In this document: in pieces, positions 1 to 6,816 of the stretch
Layout: every line of letters starts with the position of its first letter
Position numbering within the stretch: position 1 is the stretch's first letter
NCBI GenBank assembly: GCA_021799485.1
Contig: JAJZAK010000011.1
Location: 1 to 58,648, forward strand
Source: a bacterium
Lineage (GTDB): Bacteria; Elusimicrobiota; Elusimicrobia; UBA1565; UBA9628
Reading direction: 5' to 3'
DNA length: 58,648 nucleotides
The notes under the pieces: model-generated
Told to the model about the DNA's origin: nothing
The model's input: only the letters and a program-made list of their open reading frames with translations
Databases searched by the model: none
Made by a program: the position numbers and the translations under genes

Positions 1-112
1 TCTGGCCGACCGCGTCCCCGGCCGGCGGCGTCGAGAACGCGGACTTTCAGGGCTTAGCTGAGGATTTGGGCCATTTTCAAAAAGTGTAATATTCTCCTGC
101 CGGGACGCTCGC

Positions 113-157
113 GGTTGGGTGGCTGAGCGGTCAAAAGCAACGGTCTGTAAAACCGTC
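113..157 (+). pseudogene. truncated tRNA-Tyr copy (5' half)
   Basis: These 45 bases are identical to the first 45 bases of the intact tRNA-Tyr at 4535. They cover the acceptor 5' strand, the D arm and the whole anticodon arm with anticodon GTA. Homology then stops abruptly: the variable arm, T arm and 3' acceptor strand are missing. The roughly 35 bases upstream are also similar to those upstream of the intact gene (both contain an AAAAAGTGTARTATTC-like stretch). It cannot fold into a tRNA. It marks the left edge of the segment carrying the TA pair and the DGR, so it is probably a remnant of integration or duplication at a tRNA gene. Confidence 0.9.
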
Positions 158-411
158 CGCCGCCCGAAATGCGTATCAGAAGTTCCCCTCTGAGAACCTG
201 ACTTCCCGTCGGAGAATGCGTATCAAGGGATTTCCCGGAGTTTCCCGCTCTTTCCCGGGTTTTCCCGCCTTTCCTGCAAAGTTTGGACACAAAGTGGACA
301 CAAGATGCGTATCAAAGTCGATGGCAGCGTCCTGCCATGCCGGGGAAGACGCCCGCAAAGGACGGAATCCGAATCTTGCTTTTTTAGTGAATTTGGCGAT
401 AAACTAAGGCC
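158..411. other. non-coding left island junction with short repeats
   Basis: No convincing gene. The decamer ATGCGTATCA recurs three times (near 169, 217 and 305). A paired GGACACAAAGTGGACACA sequence at about 284-301 resembles TTTGGACACCTAATGGACACA at about 4436-4456, just upstream of the intact tRNA-Tyr. CCGAAATGCGTATC at about 164 is also found, inverted with one mismatch, near 4424. Such paired arm-type motifs next to a broken tRNA gene would fit an old recombinase attachment site. No integrase gene is present in the window. Confidence 0.45.
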
Positions 412-645
412 GTGGATATCAATACGCGGGATTACATCTCCGTCAACCCGGAGATTTGCCACGGCAAGCCGTGCTTCAAGGGCACGCGCATCATGGTGTC
501 CCTCCTCTTGGAGATGATGGAGGCGGGCCAGGCGCCCAAGGACATCTTGGCGGGGTTCCCCGAACTGGATCAAAGACATCTCCAAGCCGCCCTCCATTTC
601 GCGGCCCAGGCCGTGGACAGCGGCCTCTTCACTCCAACGGCCTGA
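412..645 (+). CDS. DUF433 family antitoxin-like protein
   Basis: A 77-residue protein beginning at GTG, with an AAGG-like ribosome site five bases upstream. The pattern ISVNPEICHGKPCFKGTRI near the N-terminus, followed by a helical segment with a G-x-P-x-L-D motif, is typical of DUF433. These are small winged-helix proteins usually encoded directly before DUF5615 PIN-like proteins. The next gene, 7 bases downstream, is exactly such a protein, so the pair is predicted to be a type II toxin-antitoxin-like module in which this member binds DNA and neutralises its partner. Function is inferred from family and context. The pair lies inside the tRNA-flanked island with the DGR and could help keep the island in place. 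Confidence 0.82.
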   Translation: MDINTRDYISVNPEICHGKPCFKGTRIMVSLLLEMMEAGQAPKDILAGFPELDQRHLQAALHFAAQAVDSGLFTPTA

Positions 646-652
646 TTCCCAG

Positions 653-994
653 GTGCGCTTTCTCCTGGACGAGAACGTTCCCATCCAGGTGCTCGACGCG
701 ATCCGGAAGCGCGGCCACGACGTCGAGCGCGTCCCCCTTGGAAGCCGCAACGGCGAGGTCGCGGGTCTAGCCTCCCGCGAAAAACGAATCCTTCTCACCT
801 ACGACAAAGATTTCCTCGATGCCCGGCGCTATCCGCCCGCCCAATATTGGGGAATCGTCTGCCTGCGCCTGCATCCGCCGATCTTGAAGGAGATTGAGTC
901 GGCGCTGGAGCACGTTCTCAAGGCATCCGAGGACAGCTTAAAAGGCGCAGCTTTCTTCCTGACGTCCGCCGGCCTTGAGCCAGCGGCGCCATAG
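653..994 (+). CDS. DUF5615 PIN-like toxin candidate
   Basis: A 113-residue protein starting at GTG, closely following the DUF433 gene. The N-terminus MRFLLDENVP and the later LLTYDKDFLD motif are the two conserved acidic blocks of DUF5615, a family related to the PIN and Mut7-C nuclease fold. The D-E pair and the D-K-D block would bind metal. Proteins of this kind are the predicted toxins of DUF433/DUF5615 pairs and are presumed to cleave RNA, but few have been characterised. The last dozen residues (TSAGLEPAAP) do not look conserved. Probably co-transcribed with the upstream gene. Confidence 0.82.
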   Translation: MRFLLDENVPIQVLDAIRKRGHDVERVPLGSRNGEVAGLASREKRILLTYDKDFLDARRYPPAQYWGIVCLRLHPPILKEIESALEHVLKASEDSLKGAAFFLTSAGLEPAAP

Positions 995-1134
995 CTTTCT
1001 TCCTCAATATAGGACCATCGGCCCATCGAAATTGGGCCCAAAGCCTCATGACTTGGCGGGACGGCTGTGATACGATAAACCCGTAGATGGAAAACTTTAA
1101 GATGACTTCGACAAGACAAGGAGGACGACGAACG

Positions 1135-2079
1135 ATGAAAAGCGAGATGAAACTGGCCGTCGCGGCCATGGGCGTTTTGGCCTTGAGCGCCGGGGCGTGG
1201 GCGGGCGTAGGCTCGGAGGCTTCCTTTAATGCGAGCTTGTCGGCGCTGAGGGGCCAGGTCGCGCCTGCGGCGGACGAGCTCAACAAAAGCGTCGATGACG
1301 CCCTCAATTGCGCCAAGGACCATTGCCCCGCCGGCAATCCCTTCGACGCGGAGGCGGCCCTGGCCGCAATGGACCCGGCCAAGATCGGGGTCGCGGCGCG
1401 CTTCGTCGCGATCAAGCCCGGGACTTTTCTAATGGGAAGCCCGCAAGGAGAAGGCGAGCAAGACGAAACCCCCCAGCACCAAGTAACGCTGACGCGGCCC
1501 TTCGAGATGCAGGCGACCGACGTGACGCAGCTTCAATATCTGCTCGTCACGAGCAACAACCCCTCGGCGTTCGCGAAGGCGGAGAACTGCCCCGGCAAGC
1601 TCAAAGTGATCGCCGGCATCGCGGCCTGCGTGGACAGCCCTGTCGAGACGGTCTCGTGGAACGACGCACAAGCCTTTATCGCGAGGCTCAACGCGATCCA
1701 AGACAAATATACTTACCGGTTGCCGACCGAGGCCGAGTGGGAGTACGCGGCCCGGGCCGAGGGCGGCAGCGTCGGCGGCTCTTGGACGAGCGAGAACTCG
1801 GGCAACCGTACCCATGAAGTAGCCTCAAGGGCGTCCAACGGTTTTGGTCTCTATGACATGCTGGGCAACGTGTGGCAGTGGGTCCAGGACTACTACGGAG
1901 GCTATCCCCGCTCGGCAGTCACCGATCCGCAAGGACCTTCTACGGGCTCCTACCGCGTCATTCGCGGCGGCTCCTGGTACGGCGGCGCCGGCTACGCGCG
2001 TCCTGGCATCCGCAACTCCGGCGGTCCGGGCGGCCGCGGCAACCTTGTCGGGTTGCGCCTCGTGAGGTCCAGTCGTTGA
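1135..2079 (+). CDS. DGR variable protein: secreted FGE-sulfatase (C-type-lectin fold) protein
   Basis: A 314-residue target protein of the retroelement. The ATG at 1135 is chosen because AAGGAGG lies 10 bases upstream and a signal peptide follows (MKSEMKLAVAAMGVLALSAG, likely cut after AWA); an ATG at 1087 would bury the signal sequence. Residues from about 87 form an FGE-sulfatase/SUMF1 domain: PGTFLMGSP, VSWNDAQAF, RLPTEAEWEYAAR, GLYDMLGNVWQWV, RGGSW and the closing G-L-R. The C-terminal 40 or so residues are the variable repeat, which in this fold forms the ligand-binding surface. No catalytic cysteine pair of true formylglycine enzymes is seen in this part, so a binding role is more likely than catalysis. 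It should be exported and display a diversified binding surface. HRDC, avd and RT genes follow on the same strand. Confidence 0.93.
   Translation: MKSEMKLAVAAMGVLALSAGAWAGVGSEASFNASLSALRGQVAPAADELNKSVDDALNCAKDHCPAGNPFDAEAALAAMDPAKIGVAARFVAIKPGTFLMGSPQGEGEQDETPQHQVTLTRPFEMQATDVTQLQYLLVTSNNPSAFAKAENCPGKLKVIAGIAACVDSPVETVSWNDAQAFIARLNAIQDKYTYRLPTEAEWEYAARAEGGSVGGSWTSENSGNRTHEVASRASNGFGLYDMLGNVWQWVQDYYGGYPRSAVTDPQGPSTGSYRVIRGGSWYGGAGYARPGIRNSGGPGGRGNLVGLRLVRSSR
1941..2066 (+). repeat. DGR variable repeat (VR)
   Basis: A 126-base segment ending 13 bases before the stop of the variable protein. It aligns without gaps to the template at 4062-4187 (constant offset 2121). There are 16 substitutions and every one is at a template adenine: A to T, G or C. 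They change 12 codons that are AAC, AAT, GAC or GAT in the template; two further AAC codons are unchanged. The final 20 bases (GTCGGGTTGCGCCTCGTGAG) are identical in both and form the expected initiation-of-homing end. This asymmetric adenine mutagenesis is the hallmark of an active or recently active DGR. Confidence 0.97.
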
Positions 2080-2127
2080 CCCTTGGACGCTTGAGCTCTT
2101 GTCGCTTGGCTTGAACTGCAGGGTATA

Positions 2128-2164
2128 AAGCCGGCCATGCGCGTGAGCCATGGCCGGCTTCCCC
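2128..2164 (+). terminator. strong hairpin downstream of VR (terminator or homing hairpin)
   Basis: A perfect 12-bp stem (AAGCCGGCCATG with CATGGCCGGCTT) and a 9-base loop, followed by CCCCTTTT. It lies 49 bases after the variable-protein stop and ends about 21 bases before the HRDC start. It would serve as an intrinsic terminator. In the Bordetella phage DGR, a hairpin or cruciform just after the VR also promotes homing, so a second role is possible. Confidence 0.7.
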
Positions 2165-2185
2165 TTTTGATCCAAGGGAATCTCA

Positions 2186-2809
2186 ATGAGGCTCAAGGTG
2201 CTGACGTTGCGCCTCGACCCGCGGACGGGAACGTTCGACGAGGGGGCTCTGGCCGAGTTCCAGCAAGGCAAGGACGTTCTGGATGTCTCGGAACATTTCC
2301 TTATCCACGACAAGACGCCGACGCTCGCCTTGGTGATCCGGTATCGCGATCTTCCGGAGAACGGCCGGACGTCGCCCGAGGCCGCGCGCAAGGACTGGCG
2401 CGCCGAGCTTGACGAGAATGGAAAGAAGATTTACGACGAGCTGCGGCTGTGGCGCGGGCGCAAGGCCAAGCGCGAGGGCATGCCTCCCTACCTCATCCTC
2501 AACAACCGCGAGCTGGCGGAGCTCGCGATGAGACGGCCCGCGAGCGTCGGGCAGCTGCGCGAGATCGAGGGGATCGGCGAGGCGAAGGCCCGGCGGTGGG
2601 GCGATGAGATCGTGGCGCTGCTTGCGAAATTGGCGTCGGCCGCGAGGGCTTCGCCGCCGACGCCGACGCAAAACATGGGGGGGGGGGTAATTTATGGCCT
2701 CCGTCGAGCTTCCGCTCTTCGTCCATTGGGAAAGGACTCTCAAGGACCTCCTCTCGCGCACGGGGAAGTTCCCCAAGAGCGTCCGGTTCACGCTCTCCTC
2801 GCGCATTGA
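2186..2809 (+). CDS. DGR accessory HRDC-domain protein (frame depends on an 11-G tract)
   Basis: Starts at ATG 2186. Residues 1-70 form a conserved-looking N-terminal domain (LRLDPRTGTFDEGAL, LDVSEHFLIHD). Residues about 78-152 form an HRDC domain (YDELRLWRGRKAKREGMPPY, NRELAELA, VGQLREIEGIGEAKARRWG), a helicase/RNaseD-type nucleic-acid-binding module known as a DGR accessory. As given, the frame runs to 2809 and its last 40 residues overlap avd out of frame. The tract of 11 G at 2677-2687 is critical: with 10 G the frame would end at TAA 2688-2690, giving 167 residues and leaving 3 bases before avd. The shorter product is therefore probably the usual protein. The longer frame is a slippage variant or a sequencing error. 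Confidence 0.8.
   Translation: MRLKVLTLRLDPRTGTFDEGALAEFQQGKDVLDVSEHFLIHDKTPTLALVIRYRDLPENGRTSPEAARKDWRAELDENGKKIYDELRLWRGRKAKREGMPPYLILNNRELAELAMRRPASVGQLREIEGIGEAKARRWGDEIVALLAKLASAARASPPTPTQNMGGGVIYGLRRASALRPLGKDSQGPPLAHGEVPQERPVHALLAH
2677..2687 (+). repeat. poly-G tract of 11 within the HRDC gene
   Basis: Eleven consecutive G. Losing one G creates an immediate TAA stop; keeping 11 reads through into avd. The tract also sits 6 bases before the avd ATG, where it can act as a G-rich ribosome-binding region. Homopolymers of this length are prone to replication and transcription slippage and to sequencing error. Confidence 0.9.
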
Positions 2810-3038
2810 CAACCTCGCGCTCGACGTTCTAGAGCTGATCGTCGAGGCCCGCTACTCGAAGGATAAGTCGGCCGCGCTGTCGAGGGCGAGCCTGTCTCTG
2901 GAGAAGCTGCGGGTTCTGCTGCGCATCAGCCATGACGAGAGGCATCTCGACCGCCGGGGCTTCGAGCACGTCGCCCGACATATCGACGAGGCGGGGCGGA
3001 TGCTGGGCGGCTGGATTCGCAGCCGCGAGGCCCGATGA
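2694..3038 (+). CDS. avd: DGR accessory variability determinant (Avd-like)
   Basis: A 114-residue, basic, all-helical protein. It resembles the Avd family: a four-helix bundle that forms a pentamer, binds the template RNA and the reverse transcriptase, and is needed for mutagenic homing. Visible features are an N-terminal LPLFVHWERTLKDLL segment, the basic helix FPKSVRFTLSSRIDN, and long amphipathic helices to the end. Length and position between the HRDC gene and RT match DGR loci. Its TGA overlaps the RT ATG (ATGA), indicating translational coupling. Confidence 0.9.
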   Translation: MASVELPLFVHWERTLKDLLSRTGKFPKSVRFTLSSRIDNLALDVLELIVEARYSKDKSAALSRASLSLEKLRVLLRISHDERHLDRRGFEHVARHIDEAGRMLGGWIRSREAR

Positions 3039-4186
3039 AGCGCGCCGGGCATCTCTTCGAGAAGGTTGCGGACTTCTCCGGCTTGTGCGCCGCGGCCCGG
3101 CACGCCGCGCGCGGCAAGGGCGCGACTCATTCGGCGTCCGCCTTTGTTTTCCACATGGAGACCGAGGTTCTCAAGCTCAAGCGGGAGTTGGAGGATGGAA
3201 GCTACAGGCCCCGGTCCTACCGGACGTTCTACATTTCGGACCCCAAGCCCCGGACGATCTCGGCCGCCGACTTCCGAGACCGCGTCGCTCATCACGCCCT
3301 CTGTGCGGCCTTGGAGCCCCTTTTCGAGCGGGCCGCGATCTACGACAGCTACGCCTGCCGGCCGGGGAAAGGCTCTCACGCCGCCGTCGCGCGGGCGCGC
3401 CTTTTCGCTCGGCGCTTTAGCTACTTCCTGAAGCTCGATATCCGAAAGTTCTTCGAGAACGCGGACCACGGAGTCTTGAAGCGCGGTTTGTGGCGCCTGG
3501 TCAAGGACGCGAGGCTTCTGGCCCTAGCCGACGCGATCATCGACTGCGGCGCTCCCGGCTCGCCCCCCGGCAAGGGCCTCCCCATCGGCAACCTGACGAG
3601 CCAGCATTTCGCCAACCATTATCTCTGTCCCCTCGACCACCATATCAAGGAGGTTCTGTGCGTGAAGGGGTATGTTCGCTACATGGACGACATGCTTCTC
3701 TTTTCGGACTCGAAGGAGAAGCTGCGCGATGCGCGGGAGCGGGTGCGGGAGTTCGTGGAGCGCCAGCTCAAGCTCCGGCTCAAGGACGAGGCGTGCGTCC
3801 TGGCCCCCGTTTCGGAAGGGATTCCCTTTCTTGGGATGCGCCTGTGGCCGCGGGCCATCCGCCTCGACGGCTCCGGCAGACGCCGGTTTATCCATGGCTT
3901 GAGGCTCCTGCGGCGAGGGTTTGCGGAGGGGAGCCGGGATGAGGCGGAAGCAATGGCTTCGCTCAGGAGCCGCCTGGGGCACGCCGAGCACGCCGGGACA
4001 TTGAGGCTTCGCCGCTCCCTCTTTCCCCTCTTTGAACGGATGGATTTTGGTTCGGAGGCATTACGGGCTCCAACCGCGTCATTCGCGGCGGCTCCTGGAA
4101 CAACGACGCCGGCAACGCGCGTCCTGGCAACCGCAACAACGACGATCCGGGCGACCGCAACAACAATGTCGGGTTGCGCCTCGTGA
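3035..4186 (+). CDS. DGR reverse transcriptase
   Basis: A 383-residue RT that would copy the TR RNA with adenine infidelity. Motifs in order: YRTFYISDPKPRTISAADF, the block FLKLDIRKFFENADH (motif A, with the first catalytic Asp), the DGR-specific IGNLTSQHFANHYL (in place of the QGxxxSP of group II introns), VRYMDDMLLFSD (YxDD box), and a C-terminal FLGMRLWP region. The start overlaps the avd stop. The frame runs on through almost the whole template repeat, so the last 40 or so residues (rich in Ala and Thr) are encoded by TR sequence. They are unlikely to be part of the conserved thumb domain. Confidence 0.96.
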   Translation: MKRAGHLFEKVADFSGLCAAARHAARGKGATHSASAFVFHMETEVLKLKRELEDGSYRPRSYRTFYISDPKPRTISAADFRDRVAHHALCAALEPLFERAAIYDSYACRPGKGSHAAVARARLFARRFSYFLKLDIRKFFENADHGVLKRGLWRLVKDARLLALADAIIDCGAPGSPPGKGLPIGNLTSQHFANHYLCPLDHHIKEVLCVKGYVRYMDDMLLFSDSKEKLRDARERVREFVERQLKLRLKDEACVLAPVSEGIPFLGMRLWPRAIRLDGSGRRRFIHGLRLLRRGFAEGSRDEAEAMASLRSRLGHAEHAGTLRLRRSLFPLFERMDFGSEALRAPTASFAAAPGTTTPATRVLATATTTIRATATTMSGCAS

Positions 4187-4187
4187 G
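4062..4187 (+). repeat. DGR template repeat (TR)
   Basis: A 126-base template for VR. In the variable-protein frame it is rich in AAC and GAC codons: 14 codons carry mutable adenines, 24 adenines in total. AAC is favoured because mutating its adenines cannot produce a stop codon. The TR overlaps the 3' end of the RT frame, whose TGA lies at 4184-4186, so its reading frame differs from that of VR. The 3' end GTCGGGTTGCGCCTCGTGAG is identical to VR. Confidence 0.97.
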
Positions 4188-4534
4188 CTCGCGCCCATCG
4201 GCCAGAAGCCTTGTGTTCACGGACATGAGGCCAGCGCCCAGGACATGACCAAAGCCTCCGGACCCGCGCCTCGTCCCTGCCGCCGCCCGCAGGGACGGGG
4301 ACGAAGAGAAGAATCGCGCCGTGCCGGCTGGTAGGGCTCCTGATGGGGCCTCGAAAGCCGGTGCGGCGCTTACGTGCCGGCCGTACGACGCGAACGGCGC
4401 ATTAAACGGGTTCCCCCGTTGATGCGCATTTCGGACTTTGGACACCTAATGGACACAAACCCAAAAGCGCCCCTTCGCGCCGTTGGAGGGTCAAGGCCAA
4501 AAAGTGTAGTATTCCCCTGACGGAACGGCTTCCC
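4188..4534. other. non-coding region between TR and tRNA-Tyr
   Basis: No gene is evident. It should contain the 3' flank of the DGR template RNA, which in studied DGRs takes part in priming. A hairpin at 4398-4427 (GCGCAT-ta-AACGGG-ttcc-CCCGTT-g-ATGCGC) is followed by ATTTCGGACTTTGGACACC, which resembles sequence in the left junction at about 160-300. This makes it a candidate right-hand attachment region. Confidence 0.5.
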
Positions 4535-4618
4535 GGTTGGGTGGCTGAGCGGTCAAAAGCAACGGTCTGTAAAACCGTCGGGCTTTGCCCTACGCAGGTT
4601 CGAATCCTGCCCCAACCA
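4535..4618 (+). tRNA. tRNA-Tyr (GTA), type II with long variable arm
   Basis: Folds as a cloverleaf. The acceptor GGTTGGG pairs with CCCAACC, the anticodon stem is ACGGT/ACCGT with loop CTGTAAA, and there is a long variable arm CGGGCTTTGCCCTA-type, a T arm GCAGG-TTCGAAT-CCTGC and discriminator A. CCA is not encoded. It forms the right boundary of the island whose left edge is the half copy at 113. Confidence 0.95.
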
Positions 4619-4647
4619 CCGGATGAGCCGCCTCCGGCAAGGACAAC

Positions 4648-5448
4648 ATGGCTTTCAACATCGTCGTTTGCGTCAAAAGCACTCCCTCCACGACCGCGCT
4701 CGCGGTCGACCCCTCGACGGGCAAGGCGAAGACGGACGGCATCCAATTCGGGATCAATCCCTTCGACGAATATGCCGTCGAGGAGGCGGTCCGGCTCAAG
4801 GAGCGCTTCCCGGGCGCCAAGACGACGGCCCTCGCGTTGGGCCCCGAAAGCGCCGATGGGGCGGTTCGCGAGGCGATCGCCCGAGGCATGGACGCCGGAG
4901 CCGTGGCGGTTCTCCCCGGCTGGGAGGAGAGCCCCTATGCGGCGGCGATCGGGCTTGCGAAGGCGATTCTCAAGCTGCACGCCGAGTCTCCCGTCCATCT
5001 CGTGCTTTTCGGCAAAAGCACCAACGACATGGCCTCCGGCCTCGTCGGAGCGCTCGTCGCGGCCCGGCTCGATTGGCCGGCCGTCATCTCCGTCAAGAAG
5101 ATCGACGCCCTGGACGAGAAGGAAGCGACGGTTCACCGCATGATGGAGGACGGCGTCGACGTCGTGAAGACCGCCCTCCCGGCGGTGATCGGGACGGTCA
5201 AGGAGATCAACGAGCCGCGGCTTCCTTCTCTTAAAGGAAAGATGGCGGCCAAGAAGGCGGCGCTCAAGATTTTCAAGGACTCGGATTTGGGAGTCGCGGC
5301 CGAGGCCGCCGCGGCCGTGAAGGCCGTGGCTCTTGAGAAGCTGTCCCCCCTCCCGCCGCGGCCCGCCGGGGTGCGCGTGGACGGCGCCTCGCCGCAAGAC
5401 AAGGCCAAGAAGCTCGTCGAGATCCTCGCCGAGAGGAGAGTCATCTGA
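4648..5448 (+). CDS. etfB: electron transfer flavoprotein beta subunit
   Basis: A 266-residue beta subunit of the ETF heterodimer, which carries electrons from acyl-CoA and related dehydrogenases toward the quinone pool; it binds AMP or a second flavin. Seen: N-terminal NIVVCVKSTPS, the family block INPFDEYAVEEAVRLKE, FGKSTNDMASGLVGALVA, and the recognition-loop region ALPAVIGTVKEINEPRLPSL. Its TGA overlaps the ATG of etfA. Which dehydrogenase it serves cannot be told from the window. Confidence 0.95.
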   Translation: MAFNIVVCVKSTPSTTALAVDPSTGKAKTDGIQFGINPFDEYAVEEAVRLKERFPGAKTTALALGPESADGAVREAIARGMDAGAVAVLPGWEESPYAAAIGLAKAILKLHAESPVHLVLFGKSTNDMASGLVGALVAARLDWPAVISVKKIDALDEKEATVHRMMEDGVDVVKTALPAVIGTVKEINEPRLPSLKGKMAAKKAALKIFKDSDLGVAAEAAAAVKAVALEKLSPLPPRPAGVRVDGASPQDKAKKLVEILAERRVI

Positions 5449-6428
5449 TGGCAAAGGGAACGCTCGCCGTCCTTTTCCCGAGCCGGGGCATCCTTCAGCC
5501 GTCCGCCTACGAGGCGCTCGCGGCGGGCAAGACTTTGGCCGGTCCCTTGGGAGAACCGCTTGATGCCGCGATCATCGCCGGCTCGAAGGGCGCGGAATTC
5601 GCCAAGGACGTGGCCGCGCGCGGGCCGGGCCGGGTCCATCTGATCGAAAATCCCGCGTTCGAGAATTTCTCCGACGAAGCCTACGCGGCGCCTCTCAAGC
5701 GTCTCATTGAGAAGGAGGGCTATGCCCGCGTCGTCGTCGTTTCCACGATCAACGGCCGCCTGCTCGCGGCGAGGCTTTCGGCGGCCTTGAACGCCGGGAT
5801 CGCGGCCGACGTCTGGGGGCTTGCGGCCGAGGGCGGGCGCGTCACGGCGAAGCGGAGCGTCTACGGCGGCAACCTCATCGGCGAGTTCGCGTTCGGAAGC
5901 GAGCGGCAGGTGATGCTCATCCAGCCCCTTTCCTTCGAGAGGGCCCAGCCCCAGGGAAGCCCGGGACAAGTCGTCACGGCGGACTCGGCTCCCGGGGCGG
6001 TCCGCGCGCGATTCGTCTCCTTCGAGCCCCAGCCGGCCGGGGAGATCGACCTGGGAAGCGCCGAGCGCGTGGTTTCGGGAGGGCGCGGGCTCGGGAGCGC
6101 CGACGGGTTCAAGATGATCCGGGAACTGGCGCAGGTCCTGGGAGCGGCCGTGGGCGCCTCCCGCGCGGTCGTCGATTCCGGGTGGATCCCCTACCGGCAC
6201 CAAGTCGGGCTGACGGGGAGGACCGTCCGGCCCAAGCTCTATGTCGCCTGCGGGATTTCGGGGCAGATCCAGCACCTGGCCGGGATGTCCTCCGCGGCCA
6301 ACATCGTCGCGATCAACACGGACCCCGACTGCCCCATGATGAAGATGGCCTCGATCGCCGTTCCGGGCGACGTCAACGAGATCATCCCTCCGCTCATCGC
6401 CGAGCTCAAGAAAAGAAAAGGCGCGTGA
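5448..6428 (+). CDS. etfA: electron transfer flavoprotein alpha subunit
   Basis: A 326-residue FAD-binding alpha subunit. The C-terminal half shows the FAD motif region GASRAVVDSGWIPYRHQVG, TGRTVRPKLYVACGISGQIQ and NIVAINTDPDCPMM, all characteristic of EtfA. The N-terminal domain is divergent, as is usual. Translationally coupled to etfB. The length is typical. Confidence 0.96.
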   Translation: MAKGTLAVLFPSRGILQPSAYEALAAGKTLAGPLGEPLDAAIIAGSKGAEFAKDVAARGPGRVHLIENPAFENFSDEAYAAPLKRLIEKEGYARVVVVSTINGRLLAARLSAALNAGIAADVWGLAAEGGRVTAKRSVYGGNLIGEFAFGSERQVMLIQPLSFERAQPQGSPGQVVTADSAPGAVRARFVSFEPQPAGEIDLGSAERVVSGGRGLGSADGFKMIRELAQVLGAAVGASRAVVDSGWIPYRHQVGLTGRTVRPKLYVACGISGQIQHLAGMSSAANIVAINTDPDCPMMKMASIAVPGDVNEIIPPLIAELKKRKGA

Positions 6429-6441
6429 CAGGGCCGTGTCG

Positions 6442-6774
6442 ATGAAAAAACTCATTTTGGGGCCGATGACGGCGGCGATCATCGCATTTCTCCCATGCGC
6501 GGCCTTCGCCTCCTCCAGCCTCATTAAGCTGAAGGCCGCCCTCCATAAATGCCGGGAGGCGGAGAAGCTTCTCCAGCAGATTCCGCCGCGCTTTCAGTCC
6601 AAGATCAAGGCCCAGATGTTTCTTCACCAAGCCATCGAGCAGCTTCGCCTGTCCGTTGAAGCCGCTGATCATTGGCACAACCCGATCCATTTCATTCCAG
6701 CCAAGCACAAGAGCCGCCACAAAAAGCCCAAGCCAACCAAGCGAAAAGAGCAAGAGGTCAGAATCATCGAATAG
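6442..6774 (+). CDS. small exported hypothetical protein
   Basis: A 110-residue protein. I prefer the ATG at 6442 over the GTG at 6436 because MKK is immediately followed by a hydrophobic signal segment (MTAAIIAFLPCAAFAS). The mature part has an amphipathic helix (KAALHKCREAEKLLQQ), and the C-terminus is strongly basic and histidine-rich (HKSRHKKPKPTKRKE). I recognise no family. It follows etfA by 13 bases and may be co-transcribed, but nothing suggests a role in electron transfer. Confidence 0.6.
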   Translation: MKKLILGPMTAAIIAFLPCAAFASSSLIKLKAALHKCREAEKLLQQIPPRFQSKIKAQMFLHQAIEQLRLSVEAADHWHNPIHFIPAKHKSRHKKPKPTKRKEQEVRIIE

Positions 6775-6816
6775 CCGCGGTTCGGCGGGGAACGGGCCCC
6801 CCGTCGAGGGAGTCTC

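Noticed and set aside
3-92. Possible 3' end of a gene entering the window (frame ending at TAA 90-92)
   Set aside because: Only 29 codons with no motif; another frame also ends nearby, so there is no way to choose.
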